A stretch of DNA of 36,828 nt, taken from positions 1 through 36,828 of the forward strand of contig JAHBUU010000008.1 in NCBI GenBank assembly GCA_019637895.1, in the 5' to 3' direction. Under the pieces are notes generated by a model. The model had not been told where the DNA came from. It worked only from the letters and a program-made list of their open reading frames with translations, and did not search any database. The first letter of the stretch is position 1, and each line of letters starts with the position of its first letter. The position numbers and the translations under genes were made by a program. Positions 15,603-24,065 of the stretch are shown here, in pieces. Origin of the DNA: Pseudobdellovibrionaceae bacterium (lineage in GTDB: Bacteria; Bdellovibrionota; Bdellovibrionia; Bdellovibrionales; Bdellovibrionaceae).

Positions 15603-16391
15603 ATGAGAAATCTGTCCGAATTTCAAGCCTCCGTCGACTTTGTCCTGACTGATATCGATGACACTTTGACCGACGAGGGACGGCTCCATGGCGCGGCTTA
15701 CGATGCCCTTTGGAGGCTGCATGACGCTGGCGTCAAGGTCATTCCCATCACGGGACGACCTGCCGGATGGTGCGAAATGATCGCACGCATGTGGCCCATC
15801 GCCGGTGTCGTCGGCGAAAACGGCGGCTTTTGGTTTCGCTATCATCAGAAAAAAATGACGAGGGACTATTTCCTCGATCCAAAAACCATCGCGGACAATC
15901 GCCGAAAACTGGATGTCCTTGCGACAGAGATCCCCCGAAAAATTCCCGGCTCGGCCATTGCGAGCGATCAATTCTGTCGACAAATGGATCTGGCGATCGA
16001 TTTCTGCGAAGATGTTCCCGCACTTCCAGCGAGCGACGTTCAAAAAATTGTCCAGCTCTTTCAAGAAGCCGGCGCGCAGGCCAAGGTCAGCTCCATTCAC
16101 GTGAACGGCTGGTTTGGAACTTACGACAAGCTCACGATGACCTTGAGATTCCTGGAAAGCCAATTCGGAATGAGCGCCACGGACGCGCAAAAAAAATGCG
16201 CCTTTTCCGGCGACTCTCCCAATGATGAACCTATGTTTCAGTTTTTCCCGAACAGCTTTGGTGTCGCGAACATCAGCGATTTCGCGACCAGCCTGAAACA
16301 CCCGCCCCGCTTCGTCGCCGATCGACGTGGAGGCCAGGGTTTCGTTCAAATCGCGACCCAAATTCTGAACGCTCGTTCACCGAAAAAATAG
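15603..16391 (+). CDS. HAD-IIB (Cof-like) phosphatase
   Basis: The 262-aa protein has motif I DIDDTLTDEGRL (17-28) with the nucleophile/acid pair DxD, and motif II as T in IPITGRPAGW. The C-terminal motif III/IV region CAFSGDSPNDEPMF carries GDSxND. An alpha/beta cap sits between motifs II and III, as in the mannosyl-3-phosphoglycerate, sucrose-6-phosphate and Cof phosphatases. It would hydrolyse a sugar phosphate or similar metabolite in the cytoplasm; the exact substrate is unknown. Upstream is the leader described at 15544-15599. Its stop lies 3 bases from the convergent stop of ddl with no visible terminator between, so antisense read-through into ddl is likely. Confidence 0.85.
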   Translation: MRNLSEFQASVDFVLTDIDDTLTDEGRLHGAAYDALWRLHDAGVKVIPITGRPAGWCEMIARMWPIAGVVGENGGFWFRYHQKKMTRDYFLDPKTIADNRRKLDVLATEIPRKIPGSAIASDQFCRQMDLAIDFCEDVPALPASDVQKIVQLFQEAGAQAKVSSIHVNGWFGTYDKLTMTLRFLESQFGMSATDAQKKCAFSGDSPNDEPMFQFFPNSFGVANISDFATSLKHPPRFVADRRGGQGFVQIATQILNARSPKK

Positions 16392-16394
16392 AAT

Positions 16395-17534
16395 CTATTC
16401 GGACTCGTTTGGATCGAAACTGGTTTTCAACAAGTTCTTTTCGGCGTGGCGCTCAAGAGCCAAGCGAATCAGCTCGTCCAGCAGACCGGCATAGGTCATT
16501 CCGCTCGCCATCCACAACTTTGGATACATGCTGATCTGAGTGAAGCCAGGAATGGTGTTCACTTCGTTCAGATAAACCTGCCCTGAATTTTTATCGAGGA
16601 AGAAATCCACCCTCGCCAAACCCTTAAGTTCCAAACACTGAAAAGCGCCAAGAGCCATCTGTTGAATGGTTTTGATCTGATCCGCCGTCAAATTTTCCGC
16701 CGGGATTTTCAGATGAGCGCCATTCTCGTCCATGTACTTGGCTTCATAAGAATAGAACTCGTGCGTCGGGATGATCTCGCCCACGACCGAGGCCTTCGCC
16801 TGATCATTGCCAAGCACCGCCACTTCAAGTTCCCGGGCCGCAACGGCCTTTTCGGCAAGAACCTTCACATCGTAAGAAAAGGCATCCTTCAATTTCACGA
16901 CCGCTTCTTCGGCGGTTTTCACTTTGTGAACACCGACCGACGAACCCATATTCGCAGGCTTCACGAAAAACGGCAGGCCCAGCTCTTTGATCAAATTCTG
17001 AATGATCGTGTCAGCAGACTTTTCAAATTCGTGACGACGGATCACCTTTGTCGGCACACAAGGAATTCCCGCCTGAACCAGCAAGCGACGGGACACATCC
17101 TTGTCCATTCCCACGGATGAGCCCACGACACCAGATCCCACATACGGCAGATTGGACAGCTCCAACAGCCCCTGAATGGTCCCGTCCTCACCGTAGGTTC
17201 CGTGAAGGATCGGAAGGATCACATCAAAGCGTGCGGCTTGAGCCGACGAAGACGTTGGATCCGTCGGCACCAAAGAGCGCTCGTCCTCGAAAGGGACCAA
17301 GCACACCGACTTTTGCTCTTTGTTCAATTTCACGAGTCGCGGATTTTTTGCGTTCGTCAGCAGAATCGACTGGTCCGGCAACAGCCATCGACCCGTTTTG
17401 TCGATCCCGATCAAGGTGACGTCGTATTTATCAGGATCCAGCGCCTGAGCCACATTGGTGGCCGAAACCACGCTCACTTCATGCTCGCCGGATTTTCCAC
17501 CAAAAAGAATTCCGACCTTCAGCTTTTTTTTCAT
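16395..17534 (-). CDS. ddl: D-alanine--D-alanine ligase
   Basis: The 379-aa ATP-grasp enzyme makes the D-Ala-D-Ala dipeptide of peptidoglycan. Visible signatures are the N-terminal GGKSGEHEVS (12-21), LHGTYGEDGTIQGLLELSNLPYVGSG (substrate and dimer region), LPFFVKPANMGSSVGVHKV (ATP binding), EFYSYEAKYMDE (omega loop with Tyr, the D-Ala rather than D-lactate type), and C-terminal RVDFFLD....YLNEVNTIPGFT with the metal ligands. The length is typical of DdlA-type enzymes. Its ATG overlaps the pmbA stop by four bases (ATGA), so it is the third gene of a tightly coupled tldD-pmbA-ddl operon. This is unusual, since ddl more often sits with mur genes. Confidence 0.96.
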   Translation of the reverse strand: MKKKLKVGILFGGKSGEHEVSVVSATNVAQALDPDKYDVTLIGIDKTGRWLLPDQSILLTNAKNPRLVKLNKEQKSVCLVPFEDERSLVPTDPTSSSAQAARFDVILPILHGTYGEDGTIQGLLELSNLPYVGSGVVGSSVGMDKDVSRRLLVQAGIPCVPTKVIRRHEFEKSADTIIQNLIKELGLPFFVKPANMGSSVGVHKVKTAEEAVVKLKDAFSYDVKVLAEKAVAARELEVAVLGNDQAKASVVGEIIPTHEFYSYEAKYMDENGAHLKIPAENLTADQIKTIQQMALGAFQCLELKGLARVDFFLDKNSGQVYLNEVNTIPGFTQISMYPKLWMASGMTYAGLLDELIRLALERHAEKNLLKTSFDPNESE

Positions 17535-18886
17535 GCGCCTCCCGCGACGCTTAAATCAGAGACAAGGACATCGGGAATCAAAAGACTCGATGCCTTTTGA
17601 TCATAGGCATCACCCAACGCCACCACGTTTTTCAAAAGCTCGAGAACGTTGCCCGAAAGGACGAACTGATCGACGGCTCCCGTGATCTCACCATTCTCGA
17701 CGAGAAATCCTTCCGCAGGCAAAGAGAAATCTCCGGAAGCGGCCCGATACCCGGCATGCAGCCCACCGGTCAGATCCGTCAGCAGCAACATCCGCGGAGC
17801 CTTCTTCAAAAGTTCATCCCGTGAGCTCGTGCCAAGCCCGACGACCAGATTCGAGGACCCCACGGACATCGAGCTGCCCGGAGACCGAGAAGCATTTGCG
17901 GTATGGGGCATCTCGAGCTTTTGCGCCACTTCAAGATTTGTCAGAAAGGATTTCAACTCGCCCTTTTCGATCAAAGTGGTTTTCTGCGAAACACAGCCTT
18001 CGCTATCGAAAGGCCGAACACCCGCGCCCCGGCGATCGAAAGGATCATCCATCAAACTGAACAAGGAACTGGCGATCGTCTGATTCAGACGCCCCTTCAA
18101 AAGTGACGTGTTCTCGACCAGGCTCTCACCCGACAAAGAATCCTCCAGCATCTGAAGGATGGTGCGCGCCACCCGACGATCCCACAGAACCATCATCTTT
18201 TCGGTTTTTGCCGGGCGAGCCGCCAAACGGGCCGTTGCTCGACGAGCCGCCTCGGAGGCCAGCTCTGGGATATCGATTTTTTCGAAATCACGCTCATAAA
18301 AGGACTCGCCGCTGATCTTTGAGACTTCGCCCTCTTTCGCCAAGGCATAAGCATGCCCCGAAAAAGACGTTCGGCGATGGGTCAGATCCAGTCCCGCTGA
18401 ATTCATGACTCTCACCCAGCCGTCAGACTCGGAAAAGCCCGAGTAAGGAACCTTGTGCACCCGCGAGTCGGCGGCGATCGTCAAAGCTTCGAGGTCCCTG
18501 GCCACAGCGAGCTTGCGATCCATGGAGACATCCTGCGGGCGATAGAGATCCTCCATGAGGTCCGCAATCTTTGCTGTCTTTGCCAAGGGAATCGGTGCTT
18601 CGGACTTTTTGTCCACGAGCATCCGTGCATTTTCCAAAGCCGCGGAATAAGTGCGACGAAAGGCCTCTGGGGAAAAATTCTCGGTCGAAGCATAACCTTG
18701 CGCGCCCCCGTCGATGACACGAATGCCAGCGCTCTGGGTTTGACTCGATTCGAACTCGTCCATCTTGCCGCCCTGATAGCACAACGAAAGGCTTTCGCCC
18801 CCCACAACTAAGAGCTCGATCTGGACGCCGTCTTTTTGAGCCTGCGTTTTCAACTCGTCGAAACGTTCTTTCAGAAGATCGCTCAT
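17531..18886 (-). CDS. pmbA: TldE/PmbA metalloprotease partner subunit
   Basis: The 451-aa protein is the PmbA/TldE half of the TldD/TldE heterodimeric protease, which in E. coli trims the microcin B17 leader and degrades CcdA. It shares the long GxR and DDPF.RRG.GVRPFDSEG segments and the C-terminal SGDFSLPAEGFLVENGEI...VDQFVLSGN block with the family. It lacks HExxxH, as expected for the non-catalytic subunit. The start at 18886 (MSDLLKER) was chosen because it overlaps the tldD stop as ATGA; the longer frame would run into tldD. Its own stop overlaps the ddl start by four bases. No peptide precursor gene is visible nearby. Confidence 0.9.
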   Translation of the reverse strand: MSDLLKERFDELKTQAQKDGVQIELLVVGGESLSLCYQGGKMDEFESSQTQSAGIRVIDGGAQGYASTENFSPEAFRRTYSAALENARMLVDKKSEAPIPLAKTAKIADLMEDLYRPQDVSMDRKLAVARDLEALTIAADSRVHKVPYSGFSESDGWVRVMNSAGLDLTHRRTSFSGHAYALAKEGEVSKISGESFYERDFEKIDIPELASEAARRATARLAARPAKTEKMMVLWDRRVARTILQMLEDSLSGESLVENTSLLKGRLNQTIASSLFSLMDDPFDRRGAGVRPFDSEGCVSQKTTLIEKGELKSFLTNLEVAQKLEMPHTANASRSPGSSMSVGSSNLVVGLGTSSRDELLKKAPRMLLLTDLTGGLHAGYRAASGDFSLPAEGFLVENGEITGAVDQFVLSGNVLELLKNVVALGDAYDQKASSLLIPDVLVSDLSVAGGA

Positions 18887-20271
18887 CCGGCACGCCCTCC
18901 CACCAACAGACTTGAAACCAAAATTTGCGGCTGACCAACAGCCGCTGGGATGGATCCACTCACCGAACCACACATGCCCGTTGCCAGCTGCAGATCGGAA
19001 CTGACTTTTTCAATTTTCTTCAGAGCGTCGATCCCCCGACCGATCAGGGTCGCCCCTTTGACCGGCTCTTCGATTCGACCGTTGCGAACGATATAGGCCT
19101 CAGCAACAGCAAAGTTGAAATCCCCGGTTCCGGGGTTCACCGAACCTCCGCCCATTTTCTTGGCGTAAATTCCATAGTCCACATCGCGGACCATGTCTTC
19201 GAAACGATCCGTGCCAGCCGCGATATACGTATTCCGCATTCGTGAGGCGGGCGCGTACTTGTAATTTTGTCGACGCCCGCTGCCAGTCGGTGCAAAGCCC
19301 GTCTGCCGCGATCCCATCTCGTCGACGATATAGGATTTCAAAATTCCTTTTTCGATCAAAACCGTTTTTTGCGTCGGGCGACCTTCGTCGTCGATGTTCA
19401 ACGAACCCCAACCTTGCGGGATCGTTCCGTCATCGATGGCGGTGACCGACTCATGCGCCACTTTTTGTCCCAACATTCCACAAAACACCGAAGCGTCTTT
19501 CGCAACGGCCGTGGTTTCCAAACCATGCCCGCAGGCTTCGTGGAAAATCACGCCACCAAAGGCGTTGTCGATGAGGACGGGCATCTCGCCCGCCGGAGCA
19601 AACTTTGCCGTGGTCAACATCACGGCCTTGTCCGTCACATTTTCTGCCAAACCTTTGGCATCGTAACTTTCAAAAAGTTCAGAGGTCCCCATGTGGCCGA
19701 CATTGTCGTGAAAGCCTTCCTTCACTCCCTGGTTTTCGACATGCACCTGCATGCCCATGCGCGAATACGCCCGCTCGTCACTGGCGAGCAGGCCTTGAGA
19801 GTTCGCGACCTGAATCCGCTGGAACTTCTCAAGCAAGCTTGGACTCACTTGGGTCACAAGAGAGCTCCGCTGCCGAGCGATCTGATCCAGATTCTGCAAC
19901 CATTTGATTTTCTGCTGACGATCGCGCTCCCAGGGTTTCATCCCAAACCGGTGCACATTCGAAAACTGCGACTCATGAAGCGCCTGCGGAGAAACCGAGG
20001 CCTGCGAAGTTTTTGTCTGCGCCGCTTTCTTCGCGGCACGGATCAGACCCGCTTCCGAAAGATCATTGGTCGTCACATAGACGATCTCATGACCGAAAAA
20101 GAGCCTAACACCGGCACCGTAAATCTCGCCGACCAGGGCCCTGTCGGGCTTGCGATCCATGAAGGACATGGAACTTGACCAGGTCTCTTCGATAAAAATG
20201 TCGGCGAAATCGGCACCCGTACTCAGGGCCGCATCGAGGGCTTTTTGGAGAATGGATGGCTGTATGATCAT
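18883..20271 (-). CDS. tldD: TldD metalloprotease catalytic subunit
   Basis: The 462-aa protein carries the zinc motif HEACGH at 244-249 in GVIFHEACGHGLETT. It also has the late cysteine in TGMCGSVSGSIPAAVGQP, which in E. coli TldD supplies the third metal ligand. The N-terminal half (DFADIFIEETWSSSMSFMDRK) and the block GRRQNYKYAPASRMRNTYI are typical of the family. With PmbA it forms a chamber that degrades unfolded peptides. The start at 20271 was chosen over the longer frame because GAGG lies just upstream of ATG and the family usually begins near here. It is the first gene of the tldD-pmbA-ddl operon. Confidence 0.94.
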   Translation of the reverse strand: MIIQPSILQKALDAALSTGADFADIFIEETWSSSMSFMDRKPDRALVGEIYGAGVRLFFGHEIVYVTTNDLSEAGLIRAAKKAAQTKTSQASVSPQALHESQFSNVHRFGMKPWERDRQQKIKWLQNLDQIARQRSSLVTQVSPSLLEKFQRIQVANSQGLLASDERAYSRMGMQVHVENQGVKEGFHDNVGHMGTSELFESYDAKGLAENVTDKAVMLTTAKFAPAGEMPVLIDNAFGGVIFHEACGHGLETTAVAKDASVFCGMLGQKVAHESVTAIDDGTIPQGWGSLNIDDEGRPTQKTVLIEKGILKSYIVDEMGSRQTGFAPTGSGRRQNYKYAPASRMRNTYIAAGTDRFEDMVRDVDYGIYAKKMGGGSVNPGTGDFNFAVAEAYIVRNGRIEEPVKGATLIGRGIDALKKIEKVSSDLQLATGMCGSVSGSIPAAVGQPQILVSSLLVGGRAG

Positions 20272-20363
20272 GTCCTCAATTGTAGACTTGAGGCTCTCCC
20301 GCTCCAAACGGATTCCATGCGTCGAAATCAAGGAGGGGTCTAGGATTTCAAGGGATCATTTCC

Positions 20364-20392
20364 CGAGACCGCTTCTCAGCGAAACGGCCTCG
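20364..20392. terminator. strong stem-loop downstream of the tex-microprotein genes
   Basis: Twelve consecutive base pairs (two of them G-U on the minus-strand RNA) form between 20364-20375 and 20381-20392 around a 5-base loop. It begins 13 bases beyond the stop of the 29-aa gene on the minus strand. There is no T-run after it, so it may be an mRNA 3'-end stabiliser or a factor-dependent end rather than a classic intrinsic terminator. Confidence 0.45.
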
Positions 20393-20405
20393 AGAGGTTT
20401 TCGAA

Positions 20406-20495
20406 TTAGCGCTTGTTTTTGTTGCGATTCATTCGCTTTTTCTTTTGCAGACGCTTTTTCTTGTGACGAACGCCTTTTTTTGCTTTGGCTGCCAT
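20406..20495 (-). CDS. 29-aa extremely basic microprotein
   Basis: ATG at 20493-20495 is preceded by AGGAGAT at ideal spacing and followed by 29 codons to TAA. The product begins MAAKAKKGVRHKKK and ends NRNKNKR. Eleven Lys, five Arg and one His make more than half the residues basic, and there are no acidic residues. The ribosome-binding site overlaps the tex stop, so it is likely coupled to tex. Size and composition recall very small ribosome-associated proteins such as the bTHX or COX24/AURKAIP1-like families, but the match is by character only. It is too short for most gene callers. Binding to rRNA or another nucleic acid is the inference. Confidence 0.75.
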   Translation of the reverse strand: MAAKAKKGVRHKKKRLQKKKRMNRNKNKR

Positions 20496-20503
20496 GTGAT
20501 CTC

Positions 20504-22918
20504 CTATTTCTTTTGGTTTGAATTCGTATTCAACAAAGCTGCGAATGGATTGTTAAACGGCTGACCGCCACCGCGAGAAGCCGGAGCCCCACCGCCCGAC
20601 CGGTTGCCACCGCCACCGAAACCGCCACCACGGTTGTCGCGATCTCTTGGACCAGCACCTTGGCGAGGGCCTGCGCCCTGACGAGGACCTGCTCCACGAG
20701 GTGCATCCTGACGACGCTCTCCTTGAGGACGGCTGGCTCGCTGTTCTTGGCTTGCCTCCATCTTCATGGACAAAGAGATCTGGTTTCTCTCGCGGTCGAC
20801 CTTCAGAACACGGACGGTCACTTGATCACCCGGATTCACGACCTTGCGAGGATCATCGACGAATTTGTTCGAAAGCTCGGAGATATGAACCAAGCCATCC
20901 TGATGAACACCGATATCAACGAAAGCACCGAAGTTGGTGACGTTCGTCACGATCCCTGGGCAGATCATTCCATCCGTCAGATCTTTCACTTCAAAGATGT
21001 CTTCGCGGAATTGGAAGATCTTGAACGGATCGCGAGGATCACGGTTCGGTTTTTCAAGTTCTTTGACGATGTCATCAAAAGTAAATTCACCGACCAGTGC
21101 CGCCCACTTGGTGCGTGCTTGGAGCATTTTTTTTGCGCCTTCGCCAATCAAGTCAGAAATCGCCACGTTCAGATCCTGAGCCATGTCCTTCACCGCCTGA
21201 TAGCGCTCAGGGTGAATCCCCGTGCTATCAAGAACCGTGCGACCGTTGATCACGCGCAAGAAACCGGCCGCCTGTTCGTAAACCTTGGCCGAGAATTTCG
21301 GAACTTTCAAAAGCTCTTCGCGGTCCGTGAAAAGACCCTTGGTTTTACGATGCTCAACGATGGCTTTCGCCAACGCAGGGCCGATTCCAGAAACATAGGA
21401 CAAAAGCGGAGCCGAAGCCGTGTTCAAATCGATTCCGACTTGGTTCACACAGGATTCGACCACGGCCTCGAGAGACTTTTTCAAGTTCCCTTGGCTGACA
21501 TCGTGCTGGTACTGACCGACACCGATGGATTTGGGATCGACTTTCACCAACTCGGCCAGAGGATCTTGCAAACGACGAGCGATCGAGATCGCGCCTTTCA
21601 CTGTCACATCCAGCTCTGGGAACTCTTCACGGGCCACGTCCGACGCCGAGTAAACCGAAGCACCCGCCTCGTTCACCATGATGATCGGAACGTTTTCGCC
21701 AAGGTCCTTCAGGATTTTGCGCAGGAACACTTCGGTCTGACGACCAGCGGTTCCGTTTCCGACGGCAATCGCGTCGATCTTGATCTGTTTCATCACTTCG
21801 CCAAAGAGCTTTTTGCCCTTGGTTTCCGCATCATCCCCGAGGATCTGCAAAACCGTGTGTGAAATGAAGTTCCCACCCTTGTCGATCAAGGCGACTTTGC
21901 AACCAGTCCGCAAGCCAGGATCAACACCCAAGACGCAACGAGGGCCATAAGGGGATGCCAACAACAATCGGCGAACGTTTTCCGCGAAAACCTTGATGGC
22001 ATCTTCGTCGGCTTTTTCCTTGAGAACACGGTGAACTTCGTTCGTCACCGAAGGAACAACATAGACGTTCAAAGCCAACTTCGCAGCGGCTTTCAGGAAC
22101 TCAGCGGCCGGAGTATCCGACTGCGAGGTCGCAAAATTTTCGTAGGCTTTGAGCAGCTCGGCATCGTCGCCTTTGACCTCGACAGAAAGCTCCTCTTCCT
22201 GCCAGCCGCGGCGCATGGCCAGATAACGGTGAGAGGATTTCGCGTCCTGAAGGCTCTTCACGGGCTCTTCGAACTCTTTGTACATCTCGAACTTGGAGTG
22301 AGGCTTGTAACCCTTCGCCGCTTTCGAGGCAATCCGGCCCTTTTCAAAGTAGTTTTTCACCACCATTGCACGAAGGTCGGCATCGTTGGCGACTTTTTCG
22401 ACGAGAATATCCTGAGCGCCCTTGAGGGCCTCTTCGTAGGTATTGATCTTGGCGGCGGCATTCAGGAAGTCTTTCGCTTTCACTTCCAGAGTCGTCTCGT
22501 CCTTCAGAGTGCCATGACCCAGATCCCAGATCCATTGAGACAACGGCTCCAGCCCTGCTTCGCGAGCGAGAGTCGCCTTGGTTTTCTTTTTCTTTTTGAA
22601 AGGGCGATAAATTTCCTCGAGCTCGCCAAGATCCCAGGAGGTCTCGATCCGCTTTTTGATTTCGCCAGTCAGGTTTCCCTGCTCCGAGATTTCCTTGATC
22701 AAGAAGGCTTTGCGCTTCACGACTTCGTCGAAAGTGCCTTTCGCTTCGATCACGGCCCGGATTTTGACTTCATCCAGATTGCCAGTGCGCTCTTTGCGGT
22801 AACGAGCAATAAAGGGAACGGTGGCGCCTTCGGCGGCCAATTCGATCACCGCTTCAGCGGATTTTGCAGGAACGTCGGGTGTGACACGGGCAAGATAACC
22901 CTGGAGAGTCAATTCCAT
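20504..22918 (-). CDS. tex: Tex-family RNA-binding transcription accessory protein
   Basis: The 804-aa protein has the canonical Tex order. The N-terminal helical domain has VPFIARYRKERTGNLDE. A YqgF-like RNase H fold carries VLGVDPGLRTGCKVALID. Helix-hairpin-helix repeats include ASAPLLSYVSGIGPALAKAIVEHR, and a C-terminal S1 domain (about 650-715) contains GIVTNVTNFGAFVDIGVHQDGLVHISEL. Unusually, about 80 residues follow the S1 domain, rich in Gly, Arg and Asn, with three GAGPR repeats and RGG-type clusters. Tex binds nucleic acid and affects transcription and RNA handling; the tail would add RNA affinity. It lies 38 bases downstream of infA, on the same strand, and is followed by the 29-aa basic microprotein. 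Confidence 0.95.
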   Translation of the reverse strand: MELTLQGYLARVTPDVPAKSAEAVIELAAEGATVPFIARYRKERTGNLDEVKIRAVIEAKGTFDEVVKRKAFLIKEISEQGNLTGEIKKRIETSWDLGELEEIYRPFKKKKKTKATLAREAGLEPLSQWIWDLGHGTLKDETTLEVKAKDFLNAAAKINTYEEALKGAQDILVEKVANDADLRAMVVKNYFEKGRIASKAAKGYKPHSKFEMYKEFEEPVKSLQDAKSSHRYLAMRRGWQEEELSVEVKGDDAELLKAYENFATSQSDTPAAEFLKAAAKLALNVYVVPSVTNEVHRVLKEKADEDAIKVFAENVRRLLLASPYGPRCVLGVDPGLRTGCKVALIDKGGNFISHTVLQILGDDAETKGKKLFGEVMKQIKIDAIAVGNGTAGRQTEVFLRKILKDLGENVPIIMVNEAGASVYSASDVAREEFPELDVTVKGAISIARRLQDPLAELVKVDPKSIGVGQYQHDVSQGNLKKSLEAVVESCVNQVGIDLNTASAPLLSYVSGIGPALAKAIVEHRKTKGLFTDREELLKVPKFSAKVYEQAAGFLRVINGRTVLDSTGIHPERYQAVKDMAQDLNVAISDLIGEGAKKMLQARTKWAALVGEFTFDDIVKELEKPNRDPRDPFKIFQFREDIFEVKDLTDGMICPGIVTNVTNFGAFVDIGVHQDGLVHISELSNKFVDDPRKVVNPGDQVTVRVLKVDRERNQISLSMKMEASQEQRASRPQGERRQDAPRGAGPRQGAGPRQGAGPRDRDNRGGGFGGGGNRSGGGAPASRGGGQPFNNPFAALLNTNSNQKK

Positions 22919-22956
22919 CTGGGCCTCATCTTAAGAAAAGTTTGTAGGTTTCACGA

Positions 22957-23178
22957 CTACTTGTGACGGAACATGATGAGGCCATGAGTCGGATCGTAGG
23001 GAGAAACCCCGACGGAGACTCGATCGCCAACCACCACGCGAATATTGAAACGACGCATCTTCCCGCAAAGTTTTGCGCTGATTACGAAGTTATTGCTGTC
23101 CAGCTGAACCTTGTAAAGGCCACCGGCCAGAGCATCAATTACCTTACCATCTACTTGTGCGAGATCGTCTTTTGCCAT
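22957..23178 (-). CDS. infA: translation initiation factor IF-1
   Basis: The 73-aa single S1/OB-fold protein matches IF-1 along its whole length: MAKDDLAQVDGKVIDAL, YKVQLDSNNFVISAKLCGKMRRFNIRVVVGDRVSVGVSPYD, and C-terminal GLIMFRHK. It binds the ribosomal A site during initiation. There is no clear Shine-Dalgarno in the bases before the ATG, so translation may use a leaderless or structure-dependent route. It is first in the infA-tex-microprotein group on the minus strand, away from the usual spc ribosomal operon. Confidence 0.95.
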   Translation of the reverse strand: MAKDDLAQVDGKVIDALAGGLYKVQLDSNNFVISAKLCGKMRRFNIRVVVGDRVSVGVSPYDPTHGLIMFRHK

Positions 23179-23297
23179 GTTCTGTCGGTTTTAGGCGCTT
23201 CCTAGGGCCATGGCAACCGAAAAGCGCCGAGCCGGGCCGTGGATCACGCCCGAAAAGACTGCAGATCAAGGCCTTTCGGCCCTGTTTGAAATCAGGA

Positions 23298-23939
23298 TTA
23301 GCGATTCGGATTGTAGTTGCTGATCAGGGTTCGGCGGCCGTCTTTGAACAGAACTTCCAAGCGATCGTTCTCGTTGGAAATGATCCATCCCCAGCCCAAA
23401 ACTTTGTGCTGCAACGGTTTGCCCGCTTCGAAAGCGCTCTTCATGTCATAGACCTGAGCTTTTTCACTGCGAAACTTCTCGTGCAGATCCTGCCAGTGCG
23501 AGGAATCGTCACCACTCTTGTCACTCTTGAGAAGCTTGAGCGTCGCTTTCAACGACTTCGGAGCTTCCGCTTTTCCCGCATCGGCTTTGGGAGCCTTTTC
23601 CGCTTTTTTCGCAGGGGTTTTCGCAACAGGTGCTTCGGTTTCTTCGATGACGGCTTCGACCACCGGAGGAGCCAATTTCAAATTTGGCTTTTCCTTGACG
23701 GGCTTTGTCGCTTCCGCTTTTGGAGCGGGCGTGGCCGCGACCACCTTTTTAGGGGTCTCTTTGGTTTTTTTTACGACCGGCGCCGGTTTGGTCGCTGGTT
23801 TTTTGGCAAGCTTCGCCGCAGCCTTAGCGGGCTTTGCAGCCGCCTTTTTTGCAGGAGCAGCCTTCACTGGTTTCGACTTCGCGGCCGGTTTCTTGGCGGC
23901 CTTCGTCGCTTTCGCGGCCTTCTTTGCCATCGACGCCAT
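23298..23939 (-). CDS. histone-H1-like Lys/Ala/Pro-rich protein with C-terminal Tudor-like domain
   Basis: The 213-aa protein has two parts. Residues 1 to about 140 are low-complexity Lys/Ala/Pro (AKKPAAK, KPAKAAAK repeats), like the bacterial H1-like tails. The last ~65 residues form a compact domain (WQDLHEKFRSEKAQVYD, then HKVLGWGWIISNENDRLEVLFKDGRRTLISNY). Its G-x-G-x-hydrophobic / VLF-DG-R pattern resembles the Tudor/KOW-like C-terminal module of UvrD/PcrA, a binding platform for RNA polymerase or nucleic acid. A nucleoid or transcription-associated role is inferred. The start may be 23939 or the ATG at 23930, since GGAGGAGG precedes both. It is divergent from lpxD. Confidence 0.75.
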   Translation of the reverse strand: MASMAKKAAKATKAAKKPAAKSKPVKAAPAKKAAAKPAKAAAKLAKKPATKPAPVVKKTKETPKKVVAATPAPKAEATKPVKEKPNLKLAPPVVEAVIEETEAPVAKTPAKKAEKAPKADAGKAEAPKSLKATLKLLKSDKSGDDSSHWQDLHEKFRSEKAQVYDMKSAFEAGKPLQHKVLGWGWIISNENDRLEVLFKDGRRTLISNYNPNR

Positions 23940-24065
23940 CCTCCTCCGGAGCTGTTTCTCTCCGGAAACTCGTGATTCTCACGATGATCTATACTAGATT
24001 GCCCCTGGTTGGCAGTAAGTTTTGCTCGGATTTTACGCAAGGCAAAACAAGCGAAAAGGACTCCC

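Noticed and set aside
20660-21862. 400-codon open frame opposite tex
   Set aside because: Antisense shadow of tex with no recognisable motif.
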